Below are positions 51,803 through 60,725 of a DNA stretch of 64,000 nucleotides, one piece after another; the stretch's first letter is position 1; every line of letters begins with the position of its first letter. Position numbers and translations under genes: made by a program. The notes beneath the pieces are model-generated. The model saw only the letters and a program-made list of their open reading frames with translations, did no database searches and had not been told where the DNA came from. Source of the DNA: Vagococcus martis (GTDB taxonomy: Bacteria > Bacillota > Bacilli > Lactobacillales > Vagococcaceae); the NCBI RefSeq assembly GCF_002026305.1, contig NZ_MVAB01000001.1, positions 1,966,001 to 2,030,000 on the forward strand, in the 5' to 3' direction.

Positions 51803-52473
51803 TAGTTTTCCTCCTGATCTTCAGATACATCTGTCTTTTGTTTGTCTCGGTTTGTATTTTGTTTTGCAATAGATATTTCAACTTCTAAATCTTCAATATC
51901 ATCGCTGACAAAATTTTCATAATCTTTAATAATGAGTTGAGCCACATCTTCAATCGCAACAATGCTTTCATTTAATGTATCATAAGTTGCTTTACTTTTA
52001 ATTTCATGATCTGAAATTTCAACGTATTTGTTGGTTAATTCCACTACATTAGGCAAATGGTTGTATAAGAATTTATCAGCTAGATGTAGTTTTTTTGGTT
52101 CTTTGACAAGCTCTTTAAACATCGCTTGAGATACTTTTAATGTATCGTATCTTAAATTTATCGCCTTTAGTTTTGGAACAGCTCTGAAGTTTTGCTCTAG
52201 TTGGTTGATTTGTTCTTTGGCTTCAGCTAAAGTGTTTCTAAAAAACTCAATCTCTTTGTCAGACATACCTGCTTCATAGTAATGTTCTTGTTTTTCTTTA
52301 GATAATCCTGGAACAACGTCTTTTTTATTTCGTTTGGAAAATTTTCGATAAATAAACCAAACAATCGCAATGATAAGCACTATTGGAATGAAATTTTCGT
52401 CAATCTCCGACAAAATACCCATTCCTATCAAGAAACCAATTATCGCAATGATTGTGTATTTCTTGTTTTTCAT
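51802..52473 (-). CDS. XpaC-like protein (5-bromo-4-chloroindolyl phosphate hydrolysis family)
   Basis: A 223-residue protein: two closely spaced N-terminal membrane segments (residues 4-22 and 25-42) followed by a basic linker and a helical domain ([27 protein letters not shown]...). This is the XpaC family, whose name comes from a B. subtilis phenotype and not from a proven hydrolase. It precedes and overlaps telA, as in many Firmicutes. The ATG at 52473 is chosen; an upstream GTG touches the ribosome site AAGGAG. Confidence 0.88.
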   Translation of the reverse strand: MKNKKYTIIAIIGFLIGMGILSEIDENFIPIVLIIAIVWFIYRKFSKRNKKDVVPGLSKEKQEHYYEAGMSDKEIEFFRNTLAEAKEQINQLEQNFRAVPKLKAINLRYDTLKVSQAMFKELVKEPKKLHLADKFLYNHLPNVVELTNKYVEISDHEIKSKATYDTLNESIVAIEDVAQLIIKDYENFVSDDIEDLEVEISIAKQNTNRDKQKTDVSEDQEEN

Positions 52474-52659
52474 TTGTGTCACTCCTTCTATTTCTTGAAT
52501 TTTTTGTATAGTAATAGTTTATCACAAGGAAGTAAAAACATTATCAGTCCCAAGTTTGATTTATAAATAAGTATAAGGTTACAGTAAGAGTTGTTGAAAT
52601 AACACCTCTTTAAAGGTATCATAAACATAAATGACTCAAAACACAAGGAGCATACTAAG

Positions 52660-53208
52660 ATGAAAGATAAATTTAATGAAGAGACTCTTGAGAGAAAAGA
52701 AATCTATAATGGCGCTATTATAGATGTGTGTATAGACAGTGTTGAATTACCAAACGGTAAAACAGCCAAACGTGAACTAGTTTTTCATAATGGTGCAGTA
52801 GGTATTTTAGCCATAACACCCATGAATCGCATTGTACTCGTAAGACAATACAGAAAAGCAATTGAAAAAAGTATCTTGGAAATACCAGCAGGAAAAATAG
52901 AAAAAAATGAAACAGATCCATTAGAAACAGCCAAACGTGAGTTAGAAGAAGAAACTTATTACCAGTGTGATCGTATGGAACAAGTGGCTGATTTTGTAAC
53001 GTCACCAGGTTTTTGTAATGAGCGAATGGTATTATTTCAAGCACATGGGATCAAACGAGTTGAGAATCCATTACCTCGTGATGAAGATGAGTTTTTAGAT
53101 ATTGTAGAGTTATCATTAGAAGAAGCAAAAGAGCATATTCGTCTTGGTGACATTTGTGATGCAAAGACATTATATGCTATTCTATTATGGGAATTTCAAA
53201 TGAAATAA
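52660..53208 (+). CDS. NUDIX hydrolase, ADP-ribose pyrophosphatase type
   Basis: A 182-residue enzyme hydrolysing ADP-ribose to AMP and ribose-5-phosphate. ERKEIYNGAIIDVCIDSVELPNGK is the N-terminal domain-swap strand of the ADPRase class. The Nudix box is GKIEKNETDPLETAKRELEE and then ETYYQC: the catalytic REXXEE is intact, but the Gly that normally follows (G in EExGU) is replaced by Tyr. It likely still binds Mg2+ through the Glu cluster. It is first in an operon with the 56-residue membrane protein, mtnN and a nicotinamidase-like gene, all plausibly nucleotide salvage. Confidence 0.92.
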   Translation: MKDKFNEETLERKEIYNGAIIDVCIDSVELPNGKTAKRELVFHNGAVGILAITPMNRIVLVRQYRKAIEKSILEIPAGKIEKNETDPLETAKRELEEETYYQCDRMEQVADFVTSPGFCNERMVLFQAHGIKRVENPLPRDEDEFLDIVELSLEEAKEHIRLGDICDAKTLYAILLWEFQMK

Positions 53209-53218
53209 GGAGTAAAGT

Positions 53219-53389
53219 ATGTCAAAAGAAAAACCAAAAAAAACAGACACAACCTCACAACAAATTTTAACAAGAAGCCGCGTAAGAGAGGCAAATAAAA
53301 ATGAAAAACGCAATGCTTGGTTAAACCGTGCGATTGTCATTATTGTCATTTTATTAGTCATTACACTATACGCTATCTTTAAACTATAA
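53219..53389 (+). CDS. Small single-span membrane protein, 56 residues
   Basis: The ATG at 53219 follows AAGGAGTAAAGT, ten bases after the NUDIX stop. The peptide has a basic, soluble N-terminus (MSKEKPKKTDTTSQQILTRS, then RVREANKNEKR), then one hydrophobic helix (AIVIIVILLVITLYAIF) and ends KL. No family is recognised. Its place between the NUDIX gene and mtnN, with good ribosome sites on both sides, indicates a real gene; the basic N-terminus would face the cytosol. Confidence 0.82.
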   Translation: MSKEKPKKTDTTSQQILTRSRVREANKNEKRNAWLNRAIVIIVILLVITLYAIFKL

Positions 53390-53399
53390 GGAGTCTTAT

Positions 53400-54092
53400 A
53401 TGAAAATTGGAATTATTGGGGCAATGGAACAAGAAGTTGTCTTATTAAAAAATCAACTTGAAAACAAAAAAGAGTGGCACGAAGCGGGTGTATCGTTTTA
53501 CTCAGGAACGATTGGAAATCATGAAGTAGTCGTGACCCAATCAGGTATCGGAAAAGTATTAGCAGGACTAACAGCCACACTATTGATTAGTCATTATGAT
53601 GTGGAGTGTTTAATCAACACAGGATCTGCCGGTGGAATTGGTGACGGATTAGCGATTGGTGATTTGGTAATTTCTGAAAAGTTAGCCTACTTTGATGCTG
53701 ATGTTACAGCGTTTGGCTACAGTTATGGTCAAATGCCTCAGATGCCACTGTTTTATGAAGCAAGTGTCAAGCTGATAACTGCAGCACAACAAGCAGCTAA
53801 AGATAATCAACTAAACACACACAATGGGTTAATTGTATCAGGGGATACCTTTGTTCATAGTAAAGAGCAAATCAAACAAATTAAAGAGTATTTTCCAGAT
53901 GTGTTAGCTAATGAAATGGAAGGCGCGGCGATAGCTCAAGTTGCTCATCAATATAAGTGTCCGTTTGTCGTGATTCGTGCAATTAGTGATGTCGGAGACG
54001 AGAATGCAAGTGTTAACTTTGATGAATTTATCATAGAAGCTGGCAAAAAATCTGCTGAAATGGTCATTCAATTAATTAAACAAATAAATTAA
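53400..54092 (+). CDS. mtnN: 5'-methylthioadenosine/S-adenosylhomocysteine nucleosidase
   Basis: A 230-residue nucleosidase (Pfs) splitting adenine from MTA and SAH, feeding methionine salvage and AI-2 precursor formation. MKIGIIGAMEQEVVLLK holds the catalytic Glu; INTGSAGGIGDGLAIGDLVI and NEMEGAAIAQVAHQYK (ribose-binding Met-Glu) and RAISDVGDENA (catalytic Asp) complete the site. The ATG follows AAGGAGTCTTAT, directly after the small membrane protein gene. Confidence 0.97.
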   Translation: MKIGIIGAMEQEVVLLKNQLENKKEWHEAGVSFYSGTIGNHEVVVTQSGIGKVLAGLTATLLISHYDVECLINTGSAGGIGDGLAIGDLVISEKLAYFDADVTAFGYSYGQMPQMPLFYEASVKLITAAQQAAKDNQLNTHNGLIVSGDTFVHSKEQIKQIKEYFPDVLANEMEGAAIAQVAHQYKCPFVVIRAISDVGDENASVNFDEFIIEAGKKSAEMVIQLIKQIN

Positions 54093-54103
54093 GGAGTGAG
54101 ATG

Positions 54104-54649
54104 ATGGAAGCTTTAATATCAATAGATTATACGAATGATTTTGTTGCAACTGATGGAAATTTAACGACCGGAGAGTTTGGTCAAGCGATAGAAACTGAGA
54201 TGGTACGATTAACCAATCAATTTATCGACGAAGGGAATTATGTTGTTTTTGCTATTGATTGCCATGATTCACAAGATAAGTATCATCCTGAAAATAAATT
54301 ATTCCCATCCCATAACTTAGTAGGCACAAGTGGTCGTGATTTATACCAAGGTCTAAATGATGTGTATCAAAATAATAAAGACAAAGAGACGGTGTATTGG
54401 ATTGACAAACGTCACTATTCAGCATTTAGTGGAACAGATTTAGATATCCGTTTGAGAGAAAGAAACATCCGTACAGTTCATCTTGTTGGTGTTTGTACAG
54501 ATATTTGCGTGTTACATACGGCAATTGATGCTTATAATTTAGGTTATAATATTGTGATACATGAAAAAGCTGTCCAAAGTTTTGATCAAGTAGGGCATAA
54601 TTGGGCATTAGGACATTTTAAAAACACACTAGGTGCAATAGTTTTATAA
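54104..54649 (+). CDS. Cysteine hydrolase of the isochorismatase family, probably nicotinamidase
   Basis: A 181-residue hydrolase. Catalytic Asp is in ISIDYTNDFV, Lys in WIDKRHYSAFSGTDLD and Cys in VHLVGVCTDICVLHTA; FAIDCHDSQDKYHPENKLFPSHN carries the metal-binding Asp/His pattern of PncA. Nicotinamidase recycles nicotinamide to nicotinate for NAD. The second of two adjacent ATGs is better spaced from AAGGAG. It ends the NUDIX-mtnN unit. Confidence 0.9.
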   Translation: MEALISIDYTNDFVATDGNLTTGEFGQAIETEMVRLTNQFIDEGNYVVFAIDCHDSQDKYHPENKLFPSHNLVGTSGRDLYQGLNDVYQNNKDKETVYWIDKRHYSAFSGTDLDIRLRERNIRTVHLVGVCTDICVLHTAIDAYNLGYNIVIHEKAVQSFDQVGHNWALGHFKNTLGAIVL

Positions 54650-54659
54650 ATATAAAGAT

Positions 54660-54697
54660 GACAGTTAGACGTGAAAAATCTAAACTGTCTTTTTTAT
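54660..54697 (+). terminator. Terminator of the NUDIX-mtnN operon
   Basis: GACAGTTAGA and TCTAAACTGTC pair with one bulge, followed by TTTTTTA. Confidence 0.75.
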
Positions 54698-54826
54698 TTC
54701 AGTTAAGCATACTGGGAAAGATTTAAATATGTCAGAGTTAAATAAATGAATATCCCATAAATGTTTAAAAAATGTAAGATATATGTTAAACTGACTTAGC
54801 GTTATATTTTAATTAGGAGGTTTTTT

Positions 54827-55480
54827 ATGAAAAAAATTGAACAAAAAGGTAGAGTGACTTTTGGAGAAGCAGTAAGTGATTTTTTTAAAGGTTATTTTGA
54901 TTTTAGCGGAAGAACAACAAGAGCAGGCTATTGGTGGGCCCAGCTGTCAATTGTTATAGTTTATATTATTCTTTATATTTGGACTATTTCAACTGTGATT
55001 GGCAGTATATATGGAGAACCTAATATGTTGCCCATTATATTATTAGTATTATTTACTCTTGCTATTATTATACCATCGATATCTATTCAAGTAAGACGTT
55101 TAAGAGATTTAGGGATAAAAGGCAAAGCGTTATTAGGTCTTTTTATCATATATTATGGTCTAACATATACTTGGTTATTTTCTTTTTATTTAAATGCAAT
55201 AGGAAACATTGCTTCTACAGTGTCGAATTCATTATCAACAGGAGAACTGTCAATATTTTCTAATCAATCATCACTTATCATGTTTTTATTTACCGTTATC
55301 AGTATTTTTATGTCTATTTCAATGTTTTTACCAACAAATTATTTTGTCACAAACAGTGAACATCCGTTTATTACATTTTTATTTGTTAGTAAAAAAGATA
55401 TCACTGAACTAACAGAGATTGTAGAAAATAGTGAAACAAATACGATAAATGATAATTTTCATGAAAATGAAAAGATTTAA
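54827..55480 (+). CDS. DUF805 membrane protein
   Basis: A 217-residue protein. The opening VTFGEAVSDFFKGYFDFSGRTTRAGYWWAQL is the DUF805 signature, with four hydrophobic helices in residues about 37-180 and an acidic/Asn-rich cytosolic tail. IQVRRLRDLG is the second family mark. DUF805 proteins are common inner-membrane proteins of unknown role. The ATG follows TTAGGAGGTTTTTT. Single-gene unit with a strong downstream hairpin. Confidence 0.9.
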   Translation: MKKIEQKGRVTFGEAVSDFFKGYFDFSGRTTRAGYWWAQLSIVIVYIILYIWTISTVIGSIYGEPNMLPIILLVLFTLAIIIPSISIQVRRLRDLGIKGKALLGLFIIYYGLTYTWLFSFYLNAIGNIASTVSNSLSTGELSIFSNQSSLIMFLFTVISIFMSISMFLPTNYFVTNSEHPFITFLFVSKKDITELTEIVENSETNTINDNFHENEKI

Positions 55481-55527
55481 AAAGTAATCTACTTCGAATC
55501 TTTTTAAAATTAAATCACTACAATATT

Positions 55528-55573
55528 AACCCCCATATCATCAATGATGTTATCAATTGATGATATGGGGGTT
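55528..55573. terminator. Bidirectional hairpin between DUF805 and YeiH genes
   Basis: AACCCCCATATCATCAAT and ATTGATGATATGGGGGTT are perfectly complementary over 18 bases around GATGTTATCA. T runs are short, so it may also act as an RNA 3' stabiliser. Confidence 0.75.
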
Positions 55574-55579
55574 GCTGAG

Positions 55580-56593
55580 TTAAAAGTTAAGTAACAATTT
55601 GATTAAACTAATCGCGACTATTGTTTGAATCAATCCAACACTACCGGCATAGGCTAAAAATCTCGGTCCTTCTTTGAAAAATTCTCTAGCATTAATACGT
55701 AAACCAATCGCGGCTAGTGCTGTAATTTCAAACCATCCACTAATAGAGTGTGTCGTTTGACTAAGAAGAGTAGGAAAGTGAATCACACTATTTAATACAC
55801 AACAAACGATGAATCCAATAATATACCATGGAAGTGGAAATTTTTTCTTTTTGTTTGCTGTTTGTGTGTTAGTTTCGGCAGTGTCGTTATTTTGTTGCGC
55901 TACTTTTCCAAAGACAAATACCACAACCGCTAAAAACATGATCCGTAAAATTTTAAATAAAGTTGCCATTTCCACGACGTCTGGACTGACCATGTTTGCA
56001 CTGGCAATCACTTGTCCAACAGATTGAAGTGTTCCTCCAATTAAAGCACTTTTTGCCATGACACTTTCTGAGAAAACAGCTCCACCAACAAGCGGTAGTG
56101 TTAACATCATGACTGTTCCAAGTAAATTAACCAGAGTGATGATTTGCCCTTTTTCTTTGTCCTTTGCACCAATTTCTGGAGCAATCGCCCCTATTGCTGA
56201 CGAGCCACATACGGCATTTCCTCCAGCCATCATAAGAGACATCGTTTGACTAAATTTCAATTTTTTTCCAATAAAGTAAGCCGCTAGTATGGTAATCGTC
56301 ATCTGCAATATAATAAAAATGACCCCAGAACCACCGATTTGAGCAATGGTTTGAAACGTAACAGTTGTTCCTAATAGAACGATAGAAAGTTCTAATAATG
56401 TTTTTTCAGAGAACTTAGTTCCTTTTTGCCAGATAGGTTGATTGAAAAAAATATTTCCTAATAAAATTCCTAATAAAATGGCAATCGTTCCTGCACCTAA
56501 TGACGGTAACCATATAGCAATTATTTTTGATAAACAAGCAATCCCCAAAGATAGAAGAAGGCCAGGTAAAAGTGTCTGATTAAATTGTTTCAT
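55580..56593 (-). CDS. YeiH-family putative sulfate/anion exporter
   Basis: A 337-residue membrane protein with about ten helices, of the Cons_hypoth698 (YeiH/YadS-like) family. Typical segments are [35 protein letters not shown] and [27 protein letters not shown]. coli YeiH is regulated by the LysR protein YeiE; the divergent LysR gene here matches that arrangement. The ATG at 56593 follows GGAGGG six bases upstream; an earlier start overlaps it. Transport of sulfite, sulfate or a related anion is family inference. Confidence 0.88.
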   Translation of the reverse strand: MKQFNQTLLPGLLLSLGIACLSKIIAIWLPSLGAGTIAILLGILLGNIFFNQPIWQKGTKFSEKTLLELSIVLLGTTVTFQTIAQIGGSGVIFIILQMTITILAAYFIGKKLKFSQTMSLMMAGGNAVCGSSAIGAIAPEIGAKDKEKGQIITLVNLLGTVMMLTLPLVGGAVFSESVMAKSALIGGTLQSVGQVIASANMVSPDVVEMATLFKILRIMFLAVVVFVFGKVAQQNNDTAETNTQTANKKKKFPLPWYIIGFIVCCVLNSVIHFPTLLSQTTHSISGWFEITALAAIGLRINAREFFKEGPRFLAYAGSVGLIQTIVAISLIKLLLNF

Positions 56594-56654
56594 GTTCATC
56601 CCTCCAAAGTTAACTTAATTAAATTATACTTGTTTCATTTACATTTTAAAAATA

Positions 56655-56676
56655 AATAGTTAGAATATTAACTATT
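56655..56676. promoter_or_regulatory. LysR-type operator between yeiH-like and lysR genes
   Basis: AATAGTTA and TAACTATT form an 8-bp inverted repeat separated by six bases, and AAATAAATAGT is repeated at 56649 and 56681. The site lies between the divergent genes where a LysR regulator normally binds. Confidence 0.6.
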
Positions 56677-56701
56677 AGAAAAATAAATAGTAGGTGTGAA
56701 A

Positions 56702-57529
56702 ATGTTTAAATTGTTTGTGACATTTAAAGAAGCATATGAAACTAGAAACTTTACTAAAGCAGCTGAAAATCTGTATATTTCTCAACCATCTGTTTCTAGT
56801 CAGATCAAATTATTAGAAGAAGAATTGAAATGCAAATTATTTACCAGAAAGTCGAAACAAGAGATGTCGCCAACTAAAGAGGCAACTATTTTGTATAATC
56901 GACTATTAAATTTGGAAGACGATTGGTTAGAAACCAAGCGTTTGATTCGGCATGTTGGAAAGGATCCAGTGAAGTGTGTGATTAGCGCGTCAAACACTTT
57001 TTCCATCTATTATTTACCAGACTTAATGAGTGTGTTGATAGAAAAATTTCCAGATGTCTATTTTGAACTTGAGATGCACAATTCAGAAGAAGTATTAGAA
57101 AATGTGCAACAACATCGTGCTCATTTTGGTTTTATTGAAAAGCCATTGGAAACTGGTTCAGTGTATCGGCAAGCGTTTTTATCGGATGAACTGGTTATCG
57201 CTGGTGATTTAACAAGTGAGTTATGGCTGTGTCGCGAGGATATATCAGGAGTTTATCATTATACAAAACGCTATTTCTTACAGGAAAATATTCAACCAAA
57301 ACGTTTGTGTGTTAAGAACAATGAGATGATTATTAGATTACTTGAAAAAGGAATTGGTAAAAGCATTATTTCTCGAGTATCTGTTCCTGAAAATATGTCT
57401 TATAAAGAGTTAGGGACAAACTATAAACGGTTGTTTTATTTTCTTAAAAAGGATTATTTAACACATCCAGTTTTATTAGAAATTGAAAAAACAATTGAAC
57501 AATATCCTAAAAAAAAGGACGGAGAATAG
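56702..57529 (+). CDS. LysR-family regulator, YeiE/CysB-like
   Basis: A 275-residue regulator. The N-terminal HTH is FKEAYETRNFTKAAENLYISQPSVSSQIKLLEEEL, followed by a linker helix and a periplasmic-binding-like effector domain (CVISASNTFSIYYLPDLMSVLIEKFPDV). It is transcribed divergently from the yeiH-like exporter gene, so it likely activates it. The ATG follows TAGGTGTGAAA. It ends convergently with the Mga-family gene, whose stop lies two bases away inside a shared terminator. Confidence 0.9.
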   Translation: MFKLFVTFKEAYETRNFTKAAENLYISQPSVSSQIKLLEEELKCKLFTRKSKQEMSPTKEATILYNRLLNLEDDWLETKRLIRHVGKDPVKCVISASNTFSIYYLPDLMSVLIEKFPDVYFELEMHNSEEVLENVQQHRAHFGFIEKPLETGSVYRQAFLSDELVIAGDLTSELWLCREDISGVYHYTKRYFLQENIQPKRLCVKNNEMIIRLLEKGIGKSIISRVSVPENMSYKELGTNYKRLFYFLKKDYLTHPVLLEIEKTIEQYPKKKDGE

Positions 57530-57548
57530 CTTATTCTTCGGCCTTTTT
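57513..57548. terminator. Bidirectional terminator overlapping the lysR and mga-like stop codons
   Basis: AAGGACGGAGAATA and TATTCTTCGGCCTT form a 14-position stem with one mismatch and one G-U, loop GCT, with A run before and T run after. Both genes' last codons are in the stem. Confidence 0.8.
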
Positions 57549-59000
57549 ATAATGCTTCTTTTTGAGAATCATATCTACTTTTTGTAGAAAAGTTAAATTT
57601 AATGGGAACTTAACCATGATGAGTGGTGTACGTGTGTATAAAGATTGTTCGAAAGTTTCATGAAAGGGCGTAAGTACGATATCTGTATCCCCTTCCAAGT
57701 AGACAGAATCATAGTTAATTTGGTTATTAAAGTATAGATTTAAATAGTCTTTGATTTGTTGCTGATGTAATTTATCAAAAGCAGGCTCGATATATATTGA
57801 TAAGGTTTTGTGTAGATGTTTTGAATCGACAAAATAGAGAAATCTAAAGAAATATTGCTGTAGGAGCGTTTCTACTTGATTTTGTGGAATAAACCCTGTA
57901 TCTATTAACCTTTCTTGAATAATATTAGAAAAGATAGATGTAATAATGGGGTATTGTTTTAGATTGTAGTGGACAGTTACACCATATTTATATTCAAAGA
58001 CTAATTGGTTGAAAATCATTGTGACAAAACTTGTGTAAAAGATATCACGTTTAATCAGATAAGCCTCTTCGTCGGTTAATGGACGAAACAAATAAAATAA
58101 ATCATTAAAAATTAAATCAGTAGTGGTCATTAGGTCTAATTGATACTTATCAAAAAAATTATAAACTAAGTTAGTATCTTGCATTCGATTTAATTCTTCA
58201 TCAAGGGTCATGATATAAAAAAAGTAAGCAATTTCTTTTTTATTAAATACATAATAATGATTAAACAGCTCCTCAACGTATGGAAAAATAGGATGCATAA
58301 TAAGTTCACGGCTAAATTTATCATGAATAGAAATAAATTGGTTAAATCCAATGCGTTGTAGATGTATTAAAAAGATATTTAAGGTTTTTTGCTTTTTAAC
58401 TGCAGATACAGTCATATTTGCCTTTTTAAAAAAGGTATCAAATTGTTTGTTTAATTCTTGATAGTTAATTCCTTCCAGTAAAAAATAAGTTTCGCGACTT
58501 ACCATCGTATCAAATAGTGCAATGAAATAGCGAATTCTTCGCTCATCTCCTACTAACTTTAAATGCATTAAATCGATACCATAATTTTGACATGCTTCTT
58601 TAATTCGTTTTATGTTTTTCCGGACCGTAGTCTCACTTAGAAAATGTTTTTGGCAATAGTTTGTAACCGAAATAATTTGTTGATTGATGATGTCATTAAG
58701 AAGGCTCATAGTTTGACTTTGTTGAATCACAAACTTTTTAAAATCTTCAAAGTCATTGGAGTAATCAGTGATCTTAATTCCTTTAATCTTTAGATATTCA
58801 ATAGTTAATTGATCATTGTTGATCAGATCGTATTGTTTTTTTAATTCCATAATATCTTTTAAGTAGTGTTGTACTGTTCGTTCTGAGATATCTAATTCTT
58901 TAGAAAGATAGGATGTTTGAGTCCAGTCATAATGATTATAGATGACGTTGATAATAGAAATGGTCATTTTTATTTTTGGTTCAAGTAATAAATTAATCAA
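57531..59000 (-). CDS. Mga-family (Mga/AtxA-like) transcriptional regulator
   Basis: A 489-residue protein. Two N-terminal HTHs are visible: WTQTSYLSKELDISERTVQHYLKDI (residues about 27-52) and CQKHFLSETTVRKNIKRIKEAC (about 116-137), followed by PRD-like helical regions and a C-terminal PTS EIIB-like segment (YDSVYLEGDTDIVLTPFHE), as in Mga and AtxA, which answer to PTS phosphorylation. It starts at a TTG nine bases after AAAGGA and has its own promoter. It faces gadC-yhgE-gadB across a 300-base gap and is the best candidate for controlling acid resistance here; that is inference. Confidence 0.87.
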   Translation of the reverse strand: MINLLLEPKIKMTISIINVIYNHYDWTQTSYLSKELDISERTVQHYLKDIMELKKQYDLINNDQLTIEYLKIKGIKITDYSNDFEDFKKFVIQQSQTMSLLNDIINQQIISVTNYCQKHFLSETTVRKNIKRIKEACQNYGIDLMHLKLVGDERRIRYFIALFDTMVSRETYFLLEGINYQELNKQFDTFFKKANMTVSAVKKQKTLNIFLIHLQRIGFNQFISIHDKFSRELIMHPIFPYVEELFNHYYVFNKKEIAYFFYIMTLDEELNRMQDTNLVYNFFDKYQLDLMTTTDLIFNDLFYLFRPLTDEEAYLIKRDIFYTSFVTMIFNQLVFEYKYGVTVHYNLKQYPIITSIFSNIIQERLIDTGFIPQNQVETLLQQYFFRFLYFVDSKHLHKTLSIYIEPAFDKLHQQQIKDYLNLYFNNQINYDSVYLEGDTDIVLTPFHETFEQSLYTRTPLIMVKFPLNLTFLQKVDMILKKKHYKKAEE

Positions 59001-59300
59001 CTATTTCATTCCTTTCAAACAAATAAACTAGATATACTAGCATGTAAATTATAATCTGTTTTATTAAAAAAAACAATTCGTATAAAAAGAGATTTTAGAT
59101 CAATAAAATCAAAGTTTATTAGTTTTTTTTTCATTATGTGTTCTAAGTTAAATATGAATTAAGCGTTATACTATCGTTGCGCTAAAAGTTGTGGGCAATG
59201 TCTGTTAACTCTTTGACGATTTTATCATGCTATAGCATTTTAATAGTTATGTAAAGAAAAATGAATTTATTTTTAGATGTGTAGAGAGAGGGTTTAAATC
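59001..59300. promoter_or_regulatory. Divergent control region between the Mga-like gene and gadC
   Basis: About 300 bases without a gene. It contains the reverse promoter at 59048, a perfect 12-bp palindrome ATGCTATAGCAT at 59227-59238 that doubles as an extended -10-like sequence (TGCTATAG), and TTGACG at 59213 without a well-spaced -10. AGAGAGAGGG just before the gadC ATG is its ribosome site. No other element was recognised. Confidence 0.5.
59048..59076 (-). promoter_or_regulatory. Sigma-A promoter of the Mga-family gene
   Basis: Reverse strand TTGTTT and TATAAT are exactly 17 bases apart, 48 bases before the TTG start. Confidence 0.7.
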
Positions 59301-60725
59301 ATGCAAAACACAAAAAAATTATCTTTATTTAGTTTTTTTGCTATGACGGCATCATTATTTATTACAGTTTATGAATATCCAACATTTGCCGAATCAGGCA
59401 AGACACTAATTTTTTTCTTACTGGTTTGTGGACTATTTTGGTTTTTACCAGTTGCTTTATGTGCAGCAGAAATTGGGACCGTCGAAGCATTTGATGGTGG
59501 CGGAATATTTGGTTGGGTTGGAAAAACATTAGGAGAAAAATTTGGCTTTGCGGCTATTTTCTTTCAGTGGTTTCAAATCACAGTTGGTTTTGTCACGATG
59601 AGTTATTTCATTATTGGTGCTTTATCGTATGCACTGAAGTTTCCAGAGATGAATGACAATAAGCTCATTAAATTTTTAGTGGTAGTTTTAATTTTTTGGT
59701 TATTAACATTTTTACAATTTAAAGGGACAAAAACCACATCTCAAATTGCAAAAGCTGGTTTTGTGATAGGCATTATTATTCCAGTCACTGTTCTACTGAT
59801 TTTTACCATTAAATATGTGATGAGTGGCCATGCTATTACTCACTCTTTTATGGATAAATCATTTTTCCCTAATAAGCAAACCTTCTCATCGTTGGTGACT
59901 TTTATTTTAGCCTATGTTGGGGTGGAAGCTTCAGCATCGCATATTAAATCACTGGATAATCCACAAAAAAACTATCCATTGATGATGATTTATTTAGTTA
60001 TTACGGGCATTGTACTAAGTACGATTGGTGGAACCACCGTTTCAATGGTCGTACCAGCGAAACAACTGTCGTTAAATAGTGGAGTGATTCAAGCATTTGA
60101 AACATTGATTTTGAAAGGCAATCCTCATCTATCATGGTTAGTCGAAATCCTTGCGATTATGTTGGCATTTGGAGTGTTAGCTCAAGTTAGTTCATGGATT
60201 GTGAGTCCGACAGAAGGCTTGCGCTATGTTGCCGATCAAGGATTACTTCCTAAAAGCTGTCAAAAAATTAATAAAAATGGGGTACCAACCTCTTTACTAA
60301 TCTTACAAGGTGTTATCGTGACCATTTGGGCTGCCGTTTTAACTTTTGGTGGTGGAGGGAATGCTGTATCATTTTTAACCGCCATTTCATTGACAGTGGT
60401 GATTTATTTATGTGGGTATTTACTATTTTTTATTGGGTATTTTGTTTTAATTTTTAAGAAATCAAATCAACAATTAAAACGAGCTTATGAAGTACCAGGA
60501 GGAAGAAAGGTAAAAACGTTGTTAGCAAGTTTGGGTATGGTGATGTCTTTATTAGCATTAGTTTCTTCCTTTATTGCGCCAAGTGAATTAAAAGCAAACG
60601 AAGCGAAAACCTACTTAATAACACTAGCTTTTAGTTCTATTATAACCGTATTGTTACCATTTGTTTTTTATCACATATATGGAAAAAAACATTCGATTAA
60701 TTTAAACAATGAAGAAAGAAAGTGA
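59301..60725 (+). CDS. gadC: Glutamate:GABA antiporter
   Basis: A 474-residue APC-superfamily transporter with 12 helices. The start KLSLFSFFAMTASLFITVYEYPTFAESG and DGGGIFGWVGKTLGEKFGFAAIFFQWFQ are characteristic of GadC. It imports glutamate and exports GABA, which with GadB consumes a cytosolic proton per cycle. The C-terminal cytosolic plug is short (to about residue 474). The ATG follows AGAGAGAGGGTTTAAATC. Its stop overlaps the start of the YhgE-like gene, and gadB follows, so one acid-resistance operon is likely. Confidence 0.93.
   Translation: MQNTKKLSLFSFFAMTASLFITVYEYPTFAESGKTLIFFLLVCGLFWFLPVALCAAEIGTVEAFDGGGIFGWVGKTLGEKFGFAAIFFQWFQITVGFVTMSYFIIGALSYALKFPEMNDNKLIKFLVVVLIFWLLTFLQFKGTKTTSQIAKAGFVIGIIIPVTVLLIFTIKYVMSGHAITHSFMDKSFFPNKQTFSSLVTFILAYVGVEASASHIKSLDNPQKNYPLMMIYLVITGIVLSTIGGTTVSMVVPAKQLSLNSGVIQAFETLILKGNPHLSWLVEILAIMLAFGVLAQVSSWIVSPTEGLRYVADQGLLPKSCQKINKNGVPTSLLILQGVIVTIWAAVLTFGGGGNAVSFLTAISLTVVIYLCGYLLFFIGYFVLIFKKSNQQLKRAYEVPGGRKVKTLLASLGMVMSLLALVSSFIAPSELKANEAKTYLITLAFSSIITVLLPFVFYHIYGKKHSINLNNEERK

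Noticed and set aside
55528-55573. CRISPR-like repeat
   Set aside because: It is a single perfect hairpin between convergent genes, with no second copy or spacers.
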